Source: Sphingomonas oligophenolica (GTDB taxonomy: Bacteria; Pseudomonadota; Alphaproteobacteria; Sphingomonadales; Sphingomonadaceae). From it: 64,000 bases of DNA. The translations under genes and the position numbers were made by a program. This document shows, piece after piece, positions 16,659-25,137 of this stretch. The stretch is from contig NZ_RCZK01000007.1 of the NCBI RefSeq assembly GCF_006438955.1, forward strand, positions 1 through 64,000. The letters are read 5' to 3'. Position 1 is the stretch's first letter; each line of letters begins with the position of its first letter. The notes beneath the pieces are model-generated. The model did not search any database, was not told where the DNA came from, and was given only the letters and a program-made list of their open reading frames with translations.

Positions 16659-18011
16659 TCAACGGGCGGTCTTTTTCGCGGTCATCCTGTCGCGAAATCG
16701 TTTGGCCCAGCCGGGCTTCTCGCTTTGCGCGGGCCTGACGAGCGCGAGGGCATCGGCGGCGACGTCCTGGGTCACCACCGATCCCGCGGCGACGATCGCA
16801 CCCGCGCCGATCGAAACCGGGGCGACGAGGGCGGAGTTGGAGCCGATGAATGCGCCCTCACCAATGCTCGTACAATATTTGAAGAATCCGTCATAATTGC
16901 AGGTAATCGTGCCCGCCCCGATGTTCGCGCCTGCGCCGACCTCAGCGTCGCCGAGATAGCTGAGATGGTTGGCCTTGGCGCCATCGCCGAGCACGGTTTT
17001 CTTCATCTCAACGAAGTTGCCGACCTTCGATCCGATCCCCATCACCGCGCCTGGGCGCAGGCGGGCATAGGGGCCGACTTCCGCGCGACGACCGATCGTC
17101 GCGCCTTCGATATGGCTGAAGGCGTGGATCGTCGCGCCGTCCGCGATCGTGGTGCCGGGTCCGAAGACCACGTTGGGGGCGATCATTACGTCGCGTCCGA
17201 TCCGCGTGTCGTACGCGAACCAGACCGTAGCAGGGGCGATCAGCGTCACGCCGTCAGCCATCGCCTGGGTTCGCCGCGCGGCCTGCCAGCGTTCTTCGGC
17301 ATAAGCGAGTTCGGCGCGACTGTTGATCCCGATCACCTCATCGGGGTCGGTTTCGACCACCACCGCGCGGTCGCCGTCCGCGATCGCGAGCATGACGATG
17401 TCGGGCAGGTAATATTCGCCCACCGCATTATCGTTGCCGACGCGTTCGAGCAGGGACCATAGATCGCGCGCGCGGACCGCGGTGACGCCGGAATTGCAGA
17501 GGTTTACCCCTCGTTCTTCAGTCGACGCATCCTTGAACTCGACCATCTTCGCGATCGTGCCGTCCCGATCCGCGACGATCCGGCCATAGGCCTTGACGTC
17601 GTCGGGGCGAAAGCCGAGCACCGCGACCCTTGGGGCGCCCGGCGCGTCGAGCCGCGCGGCCATCGCCGCGATCGTCTCGGGGCGGAGCAGCGGGGTGTCA
17701 CCGAACGCGACGATCGCGATGCCATCGAAATCGGCCAGCGCGTCCTTGGCCATCAGCGCGGCGTGGGCGGTGCCGAGCTGGTCGTCCTGCGCCGCAATGA
17801 TCCCGCCGAACGGCACCACCGCCGCCTCGACCTGATCGCGTCGTGCGCCGACGACAACGACCTGATGCGTCGCGCCCGCGACGGCAAAGCTGTCGATCAG
17901 GTGGAGCAGCATCGGACGCCCCGCGATCGGATGGAGGACCTTGTGCAGGTCGGATTTCATCCGCTTGCCCATGCCGGCGGCGAGGATGATCGCGGCGAGT
18001 GGTGTCGTCAT
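16659..18011 (-). CDS. glmU: Bifunctional UDP-N-acetylglucosamine pyrophosphorylase/glucosamine-1-P acetyltransferase
   Basis: A 450-residue two-domain enzyme giving UDP-GlcNAc for peptidoglycan and lipid A. The N-terminal uridyltransferase has LAAGMGKRMKSDLHKVLHPIAG-type sequence, and the C-terminal left-handed helix shows many hexapeptide repeats with NHLSYLGDAEVG and TITCNYDG. The start at 18011 (MTTPLAAIILAAG) is chosen by alignment to the family; the frame is open further upstream. It is divergent from gph, with 63 bp between their starts. Confidence 0.96.
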   Translation of the reverse strand: MTTPLAAIILAAGMGKRMKSDLHKVLHPIAGRPMLLHLIDSFAVAGATHQVVVVGARRDQVEAAVVPFGGIIAAQDDQLGTAHAALMAKDALADFDGIAIVAFGDTPLLRPETIAAMAARLDAPGAPRVAVLGFRPDDVKAYGRIVADRDGTIAKMVEFKDASTEERGVNLCNSGVTAVRARDLWSLLERVGNDNAVGEYYLPDIVMLAIADGDRAVVVETDPDEVIGINSRAELAYAEERWQAARRTQAMADGVTLIAPATVWFAYDTRIGRDVMIAPNVVFGPGTTIADGATIHAFSHIEGATIGRRAEVGPYARLRPGAVMGIGSKVGNFVEMKKTVLGDGAKANHLSYLGDAEVGAGANIGAGTITCNYDGFFKYCTSIGEGAFIGSNSALVAPVSIGAGAIVAAGSVVTQDVAADALALVRPAQSEKPGWAKRFRDRMTAKKTAR

Positions 18012-18074
18012 ACCTGGGGCGACTGCCACGAAAGAGTTGCCATTTCCATAGCCAGGCTGGCAGGCGCGTCGGCC

Positions 18075-18767
18075 ATGGCGCCACATTCATCTGCTCGCAC
18101 GCCCTTCGACATCGTCGGGTTCGACCTCGACGGGACATTGCTCGACACCAGCGGCGACATCACCGCCGCGGTCAACCACGCGTTGGCGAGCGCCGGACGC
18201 GACACGCTACCGGTCGAGCGGGTGCGGACGATGATCGGGGGTGGTTCGCGCCACATGCTCGCGCAGGGGTTGGCGGCGACCGGCGGCTGTACCACCGACG
18301 AACTCGACATGCTCCAACGACGATTGCTGGAGTATTATGCCGATCATATCGCGGTCGAGACCGCGCCATTCCCCGATTGCCTCGCCGCGCTCGATAGCTT
18401 GGCGGCGTGCGGCGTGCGGCTCGCGGTGGTCACCAACAAGACCGAGGCGCTCGCGAAAAAGCTGATCGCCGCCCTGGGTCTGAGCGAGCGGTTCGTGACG
18501 ATCATCGGCGGCGATACGCTGGGGCACGGGCGGGGCAAGCCCTCGCCCGCGCCGATCCACGAAATGATCGCGCGGCTGGGCGGCGGCACCGCGGCGTTCG
18601 TGGGCGATTCGATTTACGATGTGGAGGCGGCAAAGGCCGCGGGGGTGCCCGTCGTGGCGTGCAGCTTCGGTTTCCTCGATCGTCCGGTCGCCGACCTGGG
18701 CGCGGATGCGATCATCGACGGGTATGCCGAGCTGGTGCCGACGCTGAAGCGGCTGGCGGCGCGCTAG
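18075..18767 (+). CDS. gph: Phosphoglycolate phosphatase
   Basis: A 230-residue HAD-superfamily phosphatase. The nucleophile motif is FDLDGTLLDTSGDI (about residues 15-28), motif II VVTNKTE, motif III lysine in GRGKPSPAPI and motif IV FVGDSIYDVEAA. The helical cap fits Gph, which removes 2-phosphoglycolate arising from DNA repair. The start at 18075 follows a long open frame from 17763 that overlaps glmU and is not credible. Its stop overlaps the stop of the convergent nucleotidyltransferase. Confidence 0.9.
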   Translation: MAPHSSARTPFDIVGFDLDGTLLDTSGDITAAVNHALASAGRDTLPVERVRTMIGGGSRHMLAQGLAATGGCTTDELDMLQRRLLEYYADHIAVETAPFPDCLAALDSLAACGVRLAVVTNKTEALAKKLIAALGLSERFVTIIGGDTLGHGRGKPSPAPIHEMIARLGGGTAAFVGDSIYDVEAAKAAGVPVVACSFGFLDRPVADLGADAIIDGYAELVPTLKRLAAR

Positions 18768-19753
18768 CTTCTGCGCCACTTCGTCCACAGGTGACGCGCC
18801 AGCATCGCGGGGGGCATCCTCAGCCAGTGCGAGCGGACGTAGAAGCCGAATCGTGTCGCGGGCCGGGTCGCGCGACCCCAGCCGTCGCGCGCGAGCAGGC
18901 GGCGCTGGAACCAGGGGTCGAGCGGATCCCATCCGCGCCAACTTGCGGGTATTTCGGTTCCGAACAACGCGTGCGCTTGCCGTCCGCCACGCAGGACCGC
19001 GGGCGACAGGCCGTGATGGCGCGCCCTCGCGTCGAGCCCTGCGGTGCCGAATTCGTCGATCAGGCAGTGGATGTCCCACAGGTTGCGCAGCCCCCCGGAG
19101 AGGTCGCCGTCGGCCAACAGATGCGTCGCGGCATGAACGATCATGTCGGTGGGCGATAACATCGACAGCCCGTTGCCCAGCGGCACCGCGTCCGCGATCA
19201 GCGCTGCCGCGTCGGGGGACGAGCGCGCGGTCGGCGGAAGGATCGTATGATGGACGTCGATCATCCGGTCGCGCTCGCGATGGATCAGCGGGGGCAGTTC
19301 ATGCATCCAACGGCGGTAATAGACGTCGTCATACGGATCGGGCTTTACCCATTCCCATCCCGCCGCGAGCAGCGCGGCCTCGACCGCGTCGAGCGAGGCG
19401 CGGGGCACCAGGATGTCGAGGTCGCCGATCGATCGCCCGCGCCCCGCGGACAGCCCCGCCGCGACATAGGCGGTGCCCTTGAGCAGCACGACAGGACAGC
19501 CGAGCGGCGTGAGCGTGCGGCGCGCCATCTCCGCCTCCCACAGCGCGATGCGGCGGCCCTGTTCGGCGGAACTACGCGCGTCGTCGAACAGTCGCGCGAC
19601 GATTTCGGGAACGGGCAATCCGTCGAGTCGGTAGGCGAGCGTGCCCAGCAACTGTTCGGCGCGCGCCATGGCGATCAGCGCGGTCCAGTCGGTCTCCAGC
19701 GGCAGCGATTGCGGATCGCGCAGCGCGGCCACCAGGATCGACGCATCGGTCAT
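18764..19753 (-). CDS. Nucleotidyltransferase-family protein of the HprK/PqqD-like cluster
   Basis: A 329-residue protein with the minimal nucleotidyltransferase core: VVLLKGTAYVAAGL, GRSIGDLDILVP (Asp111 and Asp113 as metal ligands) and a later acidic IDVHHTI. A mostly helical C-terminal half follows. Relatives accompany PqqD-like and HPr-kinase-like proteins, and one in a lasso-peptide cluster has been linked to sugar addition; its role here is unknown. It starts within the stop of the kinase-like gene (ATGA), making it the last gene of a four-gene operon. Confidence 0.82.
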   Translation of the reverse strand: MTDASILVAALRDPQSLPLETDWTALIAMARAEQLLGTLAYRLDGLPVPEIVARLFDDARSSAEQGRRIALWEAEMARRTLTPLGCPVVLLKGTAYVAAGLSAGRGRSIGDLDILVPRASLDAVEAALLAAGWEWVKPDPYDDVYYRRWMHELPPLIHRERDRMIDVHHTILPPTARSSPDAAALIADAVPLGNGLSMLSPTDMIVHAATHLLADGDLSGGLRNLWDIHCLIDEFGTAGLDARARHHGLSPAVLRGGRQAHALFGTEIPASWRGWDPLDPWFQRRLLARDGWGRATRPATRFGFYVRSHWLRMPPAMLARHLWTKWRRS

Positions 19754-20604
19754 GTTCGCGCCCACAGTTCTTCGACCTGACGGATCGCGGTCGCGCCGTC
19801 GGGATAGTCGATCGCGCGCGCCGGGATCGCGCGGACGAGCCCGGTCAGTGCGGCGAACCCCGCCTCGCCCAGCGCGACATAGTTGGTCGATGCCTGGGTC
19901 AACCGCACGAACGCTTCGCTCGCGGGCACCTCGCGCGTGTCGGCGGCGAAACCATGGCGGGGGAAGAGCAGCAACGCCGGGATCGCGGGTTCGTCCATCC
20001 GCGCGATCGCATCCACGGGGGGTACCAGGTGGCGAATGTCGCCTTTCGGCGTACCAGCGAGCAACGGCCCGAATCGGCCATCGGGCCACGCAGAAGTCGC
20101 GGCGGCGACGCTGGTGCCTTTCAGGCTGATGAGCCGCGGAAACGCGTGGATTTGCCCGGTCTCGCCATCGAGTAGCGCGAATTCGTCGCCCATGAAGCGC
20201 CAGCCGTGGGCGGCGAGCAGCGTGGCAAGCGTCGATTTCCCCGCCCCGGATTCGCCGGTCATCAGCAGCGCGCGCCCGTCGCGCTCGACGACCGAGGCGT
20301 GGAGCAACAGATGGCGTCGATGCCCGAGCGCGAGTTGGAGGTTCATTGCCATTTCCGCGGCAAGCAGCCCTTGCGATAGCGGCAGCGGCGCGGCCTCGGG
20401 CAGCATGTAATCGCCGCCGATCGTTACCGAGGGGCGCACCCAGCGCCGCCACGCGCGACTGGCAAACAGGCGGACGGTGTAGTCCGCGATGGGAGCGGTC
20501 GGATAATCGCGGTAAAGATCAGTCAGCTGCTCGATCGGCGCGCGCCAGTCCGATCCGATGCGGAATCCCACCGGCCCGATGCGGACGGACAGCGCGTGCT
20601 TCAT
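19750..20604 (-). CDS. HPr kinase-related protein (HprK-rel-A type)
   Basis: A 284-residue protein. A roughly 95-residue N-terminal domain is followed by an HPr-kinase-like P-loop, TGESGAGKST (116-125), and FMGDEFALLDG downstream, the counterpart of the HprK catalytic loop. True HprK phosphorylates a serine in HPr; relatives in some lasso-peptide clusters phosphorylate the peptide. No HPr or PTS protein is encoded nearby. It overlaps the PqqD-like gene upstream and the nucleotidyltransferase gene downstream by four bases each. The family name is recalled, not searched. Confidence 0.82.
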   Translation of the reverse strand: MKHALSVRIGPVGFRIGSDWRAPIEQLTDLYRDYPTAPIADYTVRLFASRAWRRWVRPSVTIGGDYMLPEAAPLPLSQGLLAAEMAMNLQLALGHRRHLLLHASVVERDGRALLMTGESGAGKSTLATLLAAHGWRFMGDEFALLDGETGQIHAFPRLISLKGTSVAAATSAWPDGRFGPLLAGTPKGDIRHLVPPVDAIARMDEPAIPALLLFPRHGFAADTREVPASEAFVRLTQASTNYVALGEAGFAALTGLVRAIPARAIDYPDGATAIRQVEELWART

Positions 20605-20864
20605 GCAGGCGAGACGAGCCCGGATGCGATCAGTTCGTCAAGTCGAGCGCTGAGCGCAGCGCGATCAGGGTCCGCGAGTGCATAGTCACGCACCAGCGCA
20701 GCCATCAGCTCGTCCAGCGTCATCGGCGTGGTTAGCGTCGCGAGGATTTCGGGCGCGGGGGAGGCGAGAAGGTGGGTGATCCCCGAGGTGCGATGAAATA
20801 GCGCGGTGAAGTGATCGAGGTCGGTCGCGATCAGCGCATCGGCGCCGGGCGCGCGGTACCGCAC
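20601..20864 (-). CDS. PqqD-like peptide-binding protein
   Basis: An 87-residue protein with the PqqD/RRE fold pattern: an N-terminal beta hairpin containing HFTALFHRTSGITHLL, then helices with TLDELMAALVRDYAL and ALSARLDELIASGLV. PqqD domains hold leader peptides for modifying enzymes. The start is GTG at 20864, five bases after the Tat-protein stop. Its position between a small exported protein and a kinase-like protein suggests it presents that protein, or another peptide, for modification. Confidence 0.78.
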   Translation of the reverse strand: MRYRAPGADALIATDLDHFTALFHRTSGITHLLASPAPEILATLTTPMTLDELMAALVRDYALADPDRAALSARLDELIASGLVSPA

Positions 20865-20869
20865 CGAAA

Positions 20870-21298
20870 TCAGCCGCGCGGCATCTGCAACGAGGCGAAG
20901 CAGGTGAAGCCGCCCTGGCCGCGCTGCAACCGGCGGATATAGTTGGTGTAGGCGCGGTTGCTCTCATAGCTCGTGCCGGGAAGCTGGTTCCCTGCCATCG
21001 CGCGTTTGACCTCTTCACCCTTGAATGGGCGTCCGGGCGGCGCGAACGCGCCTTTGGTGCCCGCAGCGACGACGCTGCCATCGTCGGCGATGAATCCGCC
21101 CGCATGACCCGCATCAGGTACCGGGATCTCGCAATTAAGCACCGATCCCGCAGTCTGTGCCAACGCCGGACGGATCGACACGACCGCGCCTGCGCCGATC
21201 GCGCCGAGTTGGAGCAGCCGACGGCGGGTCGGCACGCTGTCAGGCGGATCGTCACTGCCGCCGGTCACGTTCTGATCGGAATGATTCTGGTCGGTCAT
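20870..21298 (-). CDS. Tat-exported small protein heading the PqqD/HprK-like cluster
   Basis: A 142-residue protein with a twin-arginine signal: TRRRLLQLGAIGAGAVVSI at about 24-42, cleavage near ALAQ. The N-terminal 23 residues before the signal are acidic and polar. The mature part is small, with two cysteines (about 56 in VLNCEIP and 132 in GFTCFASLQ) and a tail ending QMPRG. I do not recognise a domain. The ATG at 21298 was chosen; an upstream start at 21346 lacks support. As first gene of a packed operon with a peptide-binding protein and a kinase-like protein, it is the natural candidate substrate. Confidence 0.72.
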   Translation of the reverse strand: MTDQNHSDQNVTGGSDDPPDSVPTRRRLLQLGAIGAGAVVSIRPALAQTAGSVLNCEIPVPDAGHAGGFIADDGSVVAAGTKGAFAPPGRPFKGEEVKRAMAGNQLPGTSYESNRAYTNYIRRLQRGQGGFTCFASLQMPRG

Positions 21299-21408
21299 CG
21301 TCGCATCTATAGCAGGCGACCTTTCACAAAGCGTTAGTGCTGGCAAGCAGGTCAGCGTGCCGTTCCGGGACGCTGACTCCGGGTGCTGCGCGGTCTAAGA
21401 CCACGGTC

Positions 21409-22656
21409 ATGATGACCCGATTCGCGCAGCGCCTGACGGGCGCGACCATCGTGGTCGTGATCGCCGCGGCGATGGTGTTGTTGGTGGGCGGACGGATCGA
21501 TGAGGCGCTGATCTCGCTGGTCGGGGGCATCGCGGCAGTGCTGATGGCGATCGGCACGCGGGAAGACGGTAGTCCCGCCGCGCCTGCACCCGATGCGGAT
21601 GCCGAAGGGCTCGTCCGCGAGGTGCTGGATGCGATCGTCGAGCCGGTAATGCTGGTGCGGGCCGGGGTTGTCACCTTCGCCAACCGTGCGGCCTATGCAC
21701 TGCTCGGTCGGCACATCCTTGGCGAGCACGTGCGGGTCGCGATCCGCCATCCCGCAGCGGCGCACCGGCTGGGCGGCGGGGTTGCGGGCGGGGTTGGCGG
21801 GGTATCCGACCGCCCGGTGGAGCTGGTGGGATTGGGAAGCCCCGATCAGCGTTGGGAAATGCGAACCGGGGAAACCACCGATTGCGCCCGGATCGTCCAT
21901 CTGATCGACCAGACCGGCAATTACGCCGCCGAACGGATGCGGGTCGATTTCGTCGCCAACGCCAGCCACGAACTGCGGACCCCGCTCGCCTCAATCCTGG
22001 GGTTCATCGAGACGTTGGGCGAAGAGGCGGGCGCCGATCCCGCGATCCGGACCCGGTTCCTGAAGGTGATGTTCGACGAGGCCAGGCGGATGCAGCGGCT
22101 GGTGGAAGACCTCATCTCGCTGAGCCGGATCGAGGCCGAGAAATACCGGCTTCCCCCGGATGCGGTCGATCTGGCTGCGATGATTCGCGAGGTGCGCGAC
22201 GAAATCGAGGATTCGGGGCATGCGCGGGCGAGCGACGTCGAACTCGACATCGATGACGCAACGCCGCGGATCACCGGCGATCGCGCGCAATTGTCGCAGT
22301 TGATCCACAATCTGGTTGGCAACGCGATGAAATATGGACGGTCGCAGACCCCGGTCACCATCCGCCTGGCCGCGGAGCCATCGGGCATGGTGCGCCTGTC
22401 GATCGTGGACGAAGGGGAGGGCATCGCGCCCGAACATATCCCACGGCTGACCGAGCGATTCTATCGGGTCGACGCGGGTCGCAGCCGATCGCTCGGCGGG
22501 ACCGGGCTGGGGCTCGCGATCGTCAAGCATATCGTCGAACGGCATCGCGGAAGGCTCGATATCTCGAGCCGGGTGGGGGTCGGCACCACGGTGCTGATCG
22601 TGCTGCCCCCGGCCGACAACGTGGCCACCGTCGAAGCGGGTGTCATCAAAGGGTAA
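21409..22656 (+). CDS. phoR: Phosphate regulon sensor histidine kinase
   Basis: A 415-residue membrane kinase. Two hydrophobic segments lie at the N-terminus (about 11-50), then a PAS-like region, then the H-box FVANASHELRTPL with His187, the N-box NLVGNAMKYG, and G-boxes DEGEGIAPEHIPRLTERFYR and GGTGLGLAIVKHI. The double ATG at 21409-21414 is the best start; the frame stays open to 21337. It is the first gene of phoR-pstSCAB-phoU-phoB, an order common in alphaproteobacteria, and would sense phosphate status through the Pst transporter and PhoU. Confidence 0.93.
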   Translation: MMTRFAQRLTGATIVVVIAAAMVLLVGGRIDEALISLVGGIAAVLMAIGTREDGSPAAPAPDADAEGLVREVLDAIVEPVMLVRAGVVTFANRAAYALLGRHILGEHVRVAIRHPAAAHRLGGGVAGGVGGVSDRPVELVGLGSPDQRWEMRTGETTDCARIVHLIDQTGNYAAERMRVDFVANASHELRTPLASILGFIETLGEEAGADPAIRTRFLKVMFDEARRMQRLVEDLISLSRIEAEKYRLPPDAVDLAAMIREVRDEIEDSGHARASDVELDIDDATPRITGDRAQLSQLIHNLVGNAMKYGRSQTPVTIRLAAEPSGMVRLSIVDEGEGIAPEHIPRLTERFYRVDAGRSRSLGGTGLGLAIVKHIVERHRGRLDISSRVGVGTTVLIVLPPADNVATVEAGVIKG

Positions 22657-22673
22657 CGTCAATGTCACAAAGG
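22641..22673 (+). promoter_or_regulatory. Candidate PhoB box ahead of pstS
   Basis: TGTCATCAAAGG (22641-22652) and TGTCACAAAGG (22663-22673) are near-identical direct repeats set 22 bp apart, two turns of the 11-bp spacing that PhoB uses. The first overlaps the phoR stop codon, and the pair ends 47 bp before the pstS start. Pho boxes consist of TGTCA-type repeats on an 11-bp period. The middle unit at 22652 is degenerate. PhoB binding is inferred from pattern and place. Confidence 0.65.
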
Positions 22674-22720
22674 ACCAGTGCAACGGCGCTAGCGGTTCTG
22701 ACGTGGCGTTTGAGGAATCG

Positions 22721-23764
22721 ATGTACCGTTATCTCTGTCTCGGCGCGCTCGCGGCGCTTGCTGGCTGTGCCGACCAGGCCAATGGCGGGGGGGCGGGCGC
22801 ACGGGCGCAGATCACCGCGGTCGGTTCGTCGACCGTCTATCCGTTCACGACGCTGATCGCGGAACGATTCGTCGCCAACAACCCCGACGCACGTGCGCCG
22901 GTGATCGAATCGACCGGCACCGGTGCGGGGATGAAATTATTCTGCGCCGGCATCGGCGCGGCGCACCCCGATCTTGAGGACGCATCGCGCCGGATGAAAG
23001 CGAGCGAATATGCAACGTGCGCCGCGAATGGCGCGCGCGACATCATGGAAATCCAGGTCGGGATTGACGGCATCGCGTTCGCCGAATCGATCAAAGGCCC
23101 GGCGATGGCGCTGACCCCTGCCGACATTTATCGTGCGCTCGCGGCCGCTCCCGGGGGGCGGCCCAACCGTGCCAAGACCTGGGCCGATGTGAATCCGGCG
23201 TTACCCGCGACCGCGATAAAGGTCTTCGGCCCGCCGTCGACCAGCGGCACCCGCGATGCGCTTGCCGAACTGATCCTGACGCGGGGTTGCGAGGAGACCG
23301 ATCCGGGGGCAGCGCAGCTCGCCAAGACCGACCCCGATGCGCACAAGGCACGCTGCACCCGAATCCGAGAGGACGGCGCGTATGTCGATGCGGGGGAGAA
23401 CGACAATCTGATCGTCCAGAAGCTCGCCGCCGATCCGACCGCGATCGGGGTGTTCGGCTACAGTTATCTCGAAGAGAATGCGGGGACGGTCAGGGGCGTG
23501 CCTATCAACGGCGTCGCCCCGACCTATGCCGCGATCGCATCGGGCGACTATCCGGGGTCGCGCCCGCTCTACCTCTATGTAAAAAAAGCGCATCTCGACG
23601 CGGTGCCGGGGCTGCGCGATTTCCTGAAACGCTATGCCGCCAATTGGGGCAAGGATGGTCCGCTGGTCCGCCGCGGACTGATCGCCGCGCCGCCCGCGAT
23701 CCAGGCCCGATCCGCTGCGATTATCGCGCAGGAGACCCCGCTCGATCCGGGCGCGCTGTCGTGA
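22721..23764 (+). CDS. pstS: Phosphate ABC transporter substrate-binding lipoprotein
   Basis: A 347-residue periplasmic phosphate-binding protein. The start ATG at 22721 has TGAGGA just upstream. The signal ends in the lipobox ALAGC, so it is a lipoprotein. Phosphate-site sequences are visible: GSSTVYPFT at the mature N-terminus, GTGAGMKLF and PPSTSGTRDA. It overlaps pstC by GTGA. The candidate PhoB box upstream suggests strong induction under phosphate starvation apart from phoR. Confidence 0.94.
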   Translation: MYRYLCLGALAALAGCADQANGGGAGARAQITAVGSSTVYPFTTLIAERFVANNPDARAPVIESTGTGAGMKLFCAGIGAAHPDLEDASRRMKASEYATCAANGARDIMEIQVGIDGIAFAESIKGPAMALTPADIYRALAAAPGGRPNRAKTWADVNPALPATAIKVFGPPSTSGTRDALAELILTRGCEETDPGAAQLAKTDPDAHKARCTRIREDGAYVDAGENDNLIVQKLAADPTAIGVFGYSYLEENAGTVRGVPINGVAPTYAAIASGDYPGSRPLYLYVKKAHLDAVPGLRDFLKRYAANWGKDGPLVRRGLIAAPPAIQARSAAIIAQETPLDPGALS

Positions 23765-25137
23765 GCGGGCTGTCGCTCGTTATTCTGGTGATCGGGCTCG
23801 CGCTCATCGGGTGGCTGGCGGGCCGGATGCGCGCCGCGGCGTTTCGGCGCGGCTCGACGCGGCGCTTCAGCTCGCAGCCTGTCCATCACGGCTGGTTCGT
23901 CGCGCTGTGGACGGTGGGGCCGCCGCTCGTCTTTCTCGCGATCTGGGCGCTGACCTCGCCGGCGCTCGTTACCGATGCGGTGCTGGCAAACCCCGCCGCG
24001 AGCCAGTTGCCACCGCCCGGCTTCGATCGCGCCTCGATCCTGTCGGAGGCGCGCAGCCTGGCGCAGGGGCGCAGCTATGGCGCGTTCCACGAACTCGCGC
24101 GCACGCTGGCGCCGGTCTATGCCGCGGCGCAGTCGCGATTCGACTGGATCGCAAGCGGGATCGCGTTGCTCCTCGCTTTCGCGGGGGGCGCATTTACCTT
24201 CACCCGCGTCGGACCCGGCTTCGCGGCGCGAACCCAGGTCGAGCGCGTGGTGATGATCCTGCTGCTCACCGCGTCGCTGATCGCGATTCTGACGACCATG
24301 GGGATCGTCGCGTCGCTGCTGTGGGAGGCGGGGCGGTTCTTCCGAATCGTGCCGGCGTGGGAATTCCTGTTCGGCACGCATTGGAGCCCGCAGGTGATCA
24401 GTGCCCGCGATCCCGGTGCAAGCCTGGGCGCGGTACCGCTGTTCTGGGGGACGTTCTTCATCGGCGCGGTGATCGCGATGGTCGTCGCGATCCCGTTCGG
24501 GCTGATGAGCGCGATCTACCTGACGCAATATGCGCGCGCCTCGACCCGGCGGTGGATCAAGCCGACGCTGGAGATGCTCGCTGGGGTGCCGACCGTGGTG
24601 TACGGCTATTTCGCGGCGCTGACCGTCGCGCCCGCGGTGCGCCAGCTCGGCGTGTCGATCGGGATCGCCGATGCGTCGTCGGAAAGCGCGCTGGCGGCGG
24701 GACTGGTGATGGGGATCATGATCATCCCGTTCGTGTCGTCGATGGCGGACGATTCGCTGTCCGCGGTGCCCGCCGCGATGCGCGACGGCAGCCTGGCGAT
24801 GGGGGCGACCAGTTCGGAGACGATCCGCAAGGTGCTGGTGCCCGCCGCGCTGCCCGGTGTGGTCGGCGGAGTGCTGCTCGCGGTCAGCCGCGCGATCGGC
24901 GAAACGATGATCGTCGTGATGGCGGCGAGCGGGGTAGCGACGCTGACCGCCAATCCGTTCGCCAGCACGACGACGGTGACGAAACAGATCGTCGACCTGC
25001 TGACCGGGGAGGCGGAATTCGACAGCGCCAAGACGCTCGCCGCGTTCGCGCTGGGGCTGACGCTGTTCGTGATTACGCTGCTGCTCAACATCGTCGCGCT
25101 GACGGTCGTGAAACGGTATCGCGAAGCGTATGAATAG
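23761..25137 (+). CDS. pstC: Phosphate ABC transporter permease PstC
   Basis: A 458-residue permease, longer than the about 320 residues of the E. coli protein because of an N-terminal extension with three hydrophobic segments (first 160 residues). The ABC permease core follows, with the EAA loop region DGSLAMGATSSETIRKVLVP. The start is GTG at 23761 inside the pstS stop. Extended PstC proteins of this kind are usual in alphaproteobacteria. It overlaps pstA by eight bases. Confidence 0.92.
   Translation: MSGLSLVILVIGLALIGWLAGRMRAAAFRRGSTRRFSSQPVHHGWFVALWTVGPPLVFLAIWALTSPALVTDAVLANPAASQLPPPGFDRASILSEARSLAQGRSYGAFHELARTLAPVYAAAQSRFDWIASGIALLLAFAGGAFTFTRVGPGFAARTQVERVVMILLLTASLIAILTTMGIVASLLWEAGRFFRIVPAWEFLFGTHWSPQVISARDPGASLGAVPLFWGTFFIGAVIAMVVAIPFGLMSAIYLTQYARASTRRWIKPTLEMLAGVPTVVYGYFAALTVAPAVRQLGVSIGIADASSESALAAGLVMGIMIIPFVSSMADDSLSAVPAAMRDGSLAMGATSSETIRKVLVPAALPGVVGGVLLAVSRAIGETMIVVMAASGVATLTANPFASTTTVTKQIVDLLTGEAEFDSAKTLAAFALGLTLFVITLLLNIVALTVVKRYREAYE

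Noticed and set aside
21322..21331. PhoB half-site TTTCACAAAG between the Tat gene and phoR
   Set aside because: Only one repeat unit, with two mismatches to the pstS-side TGTCACAAAG, and no second unit at 11 or 22 bp.
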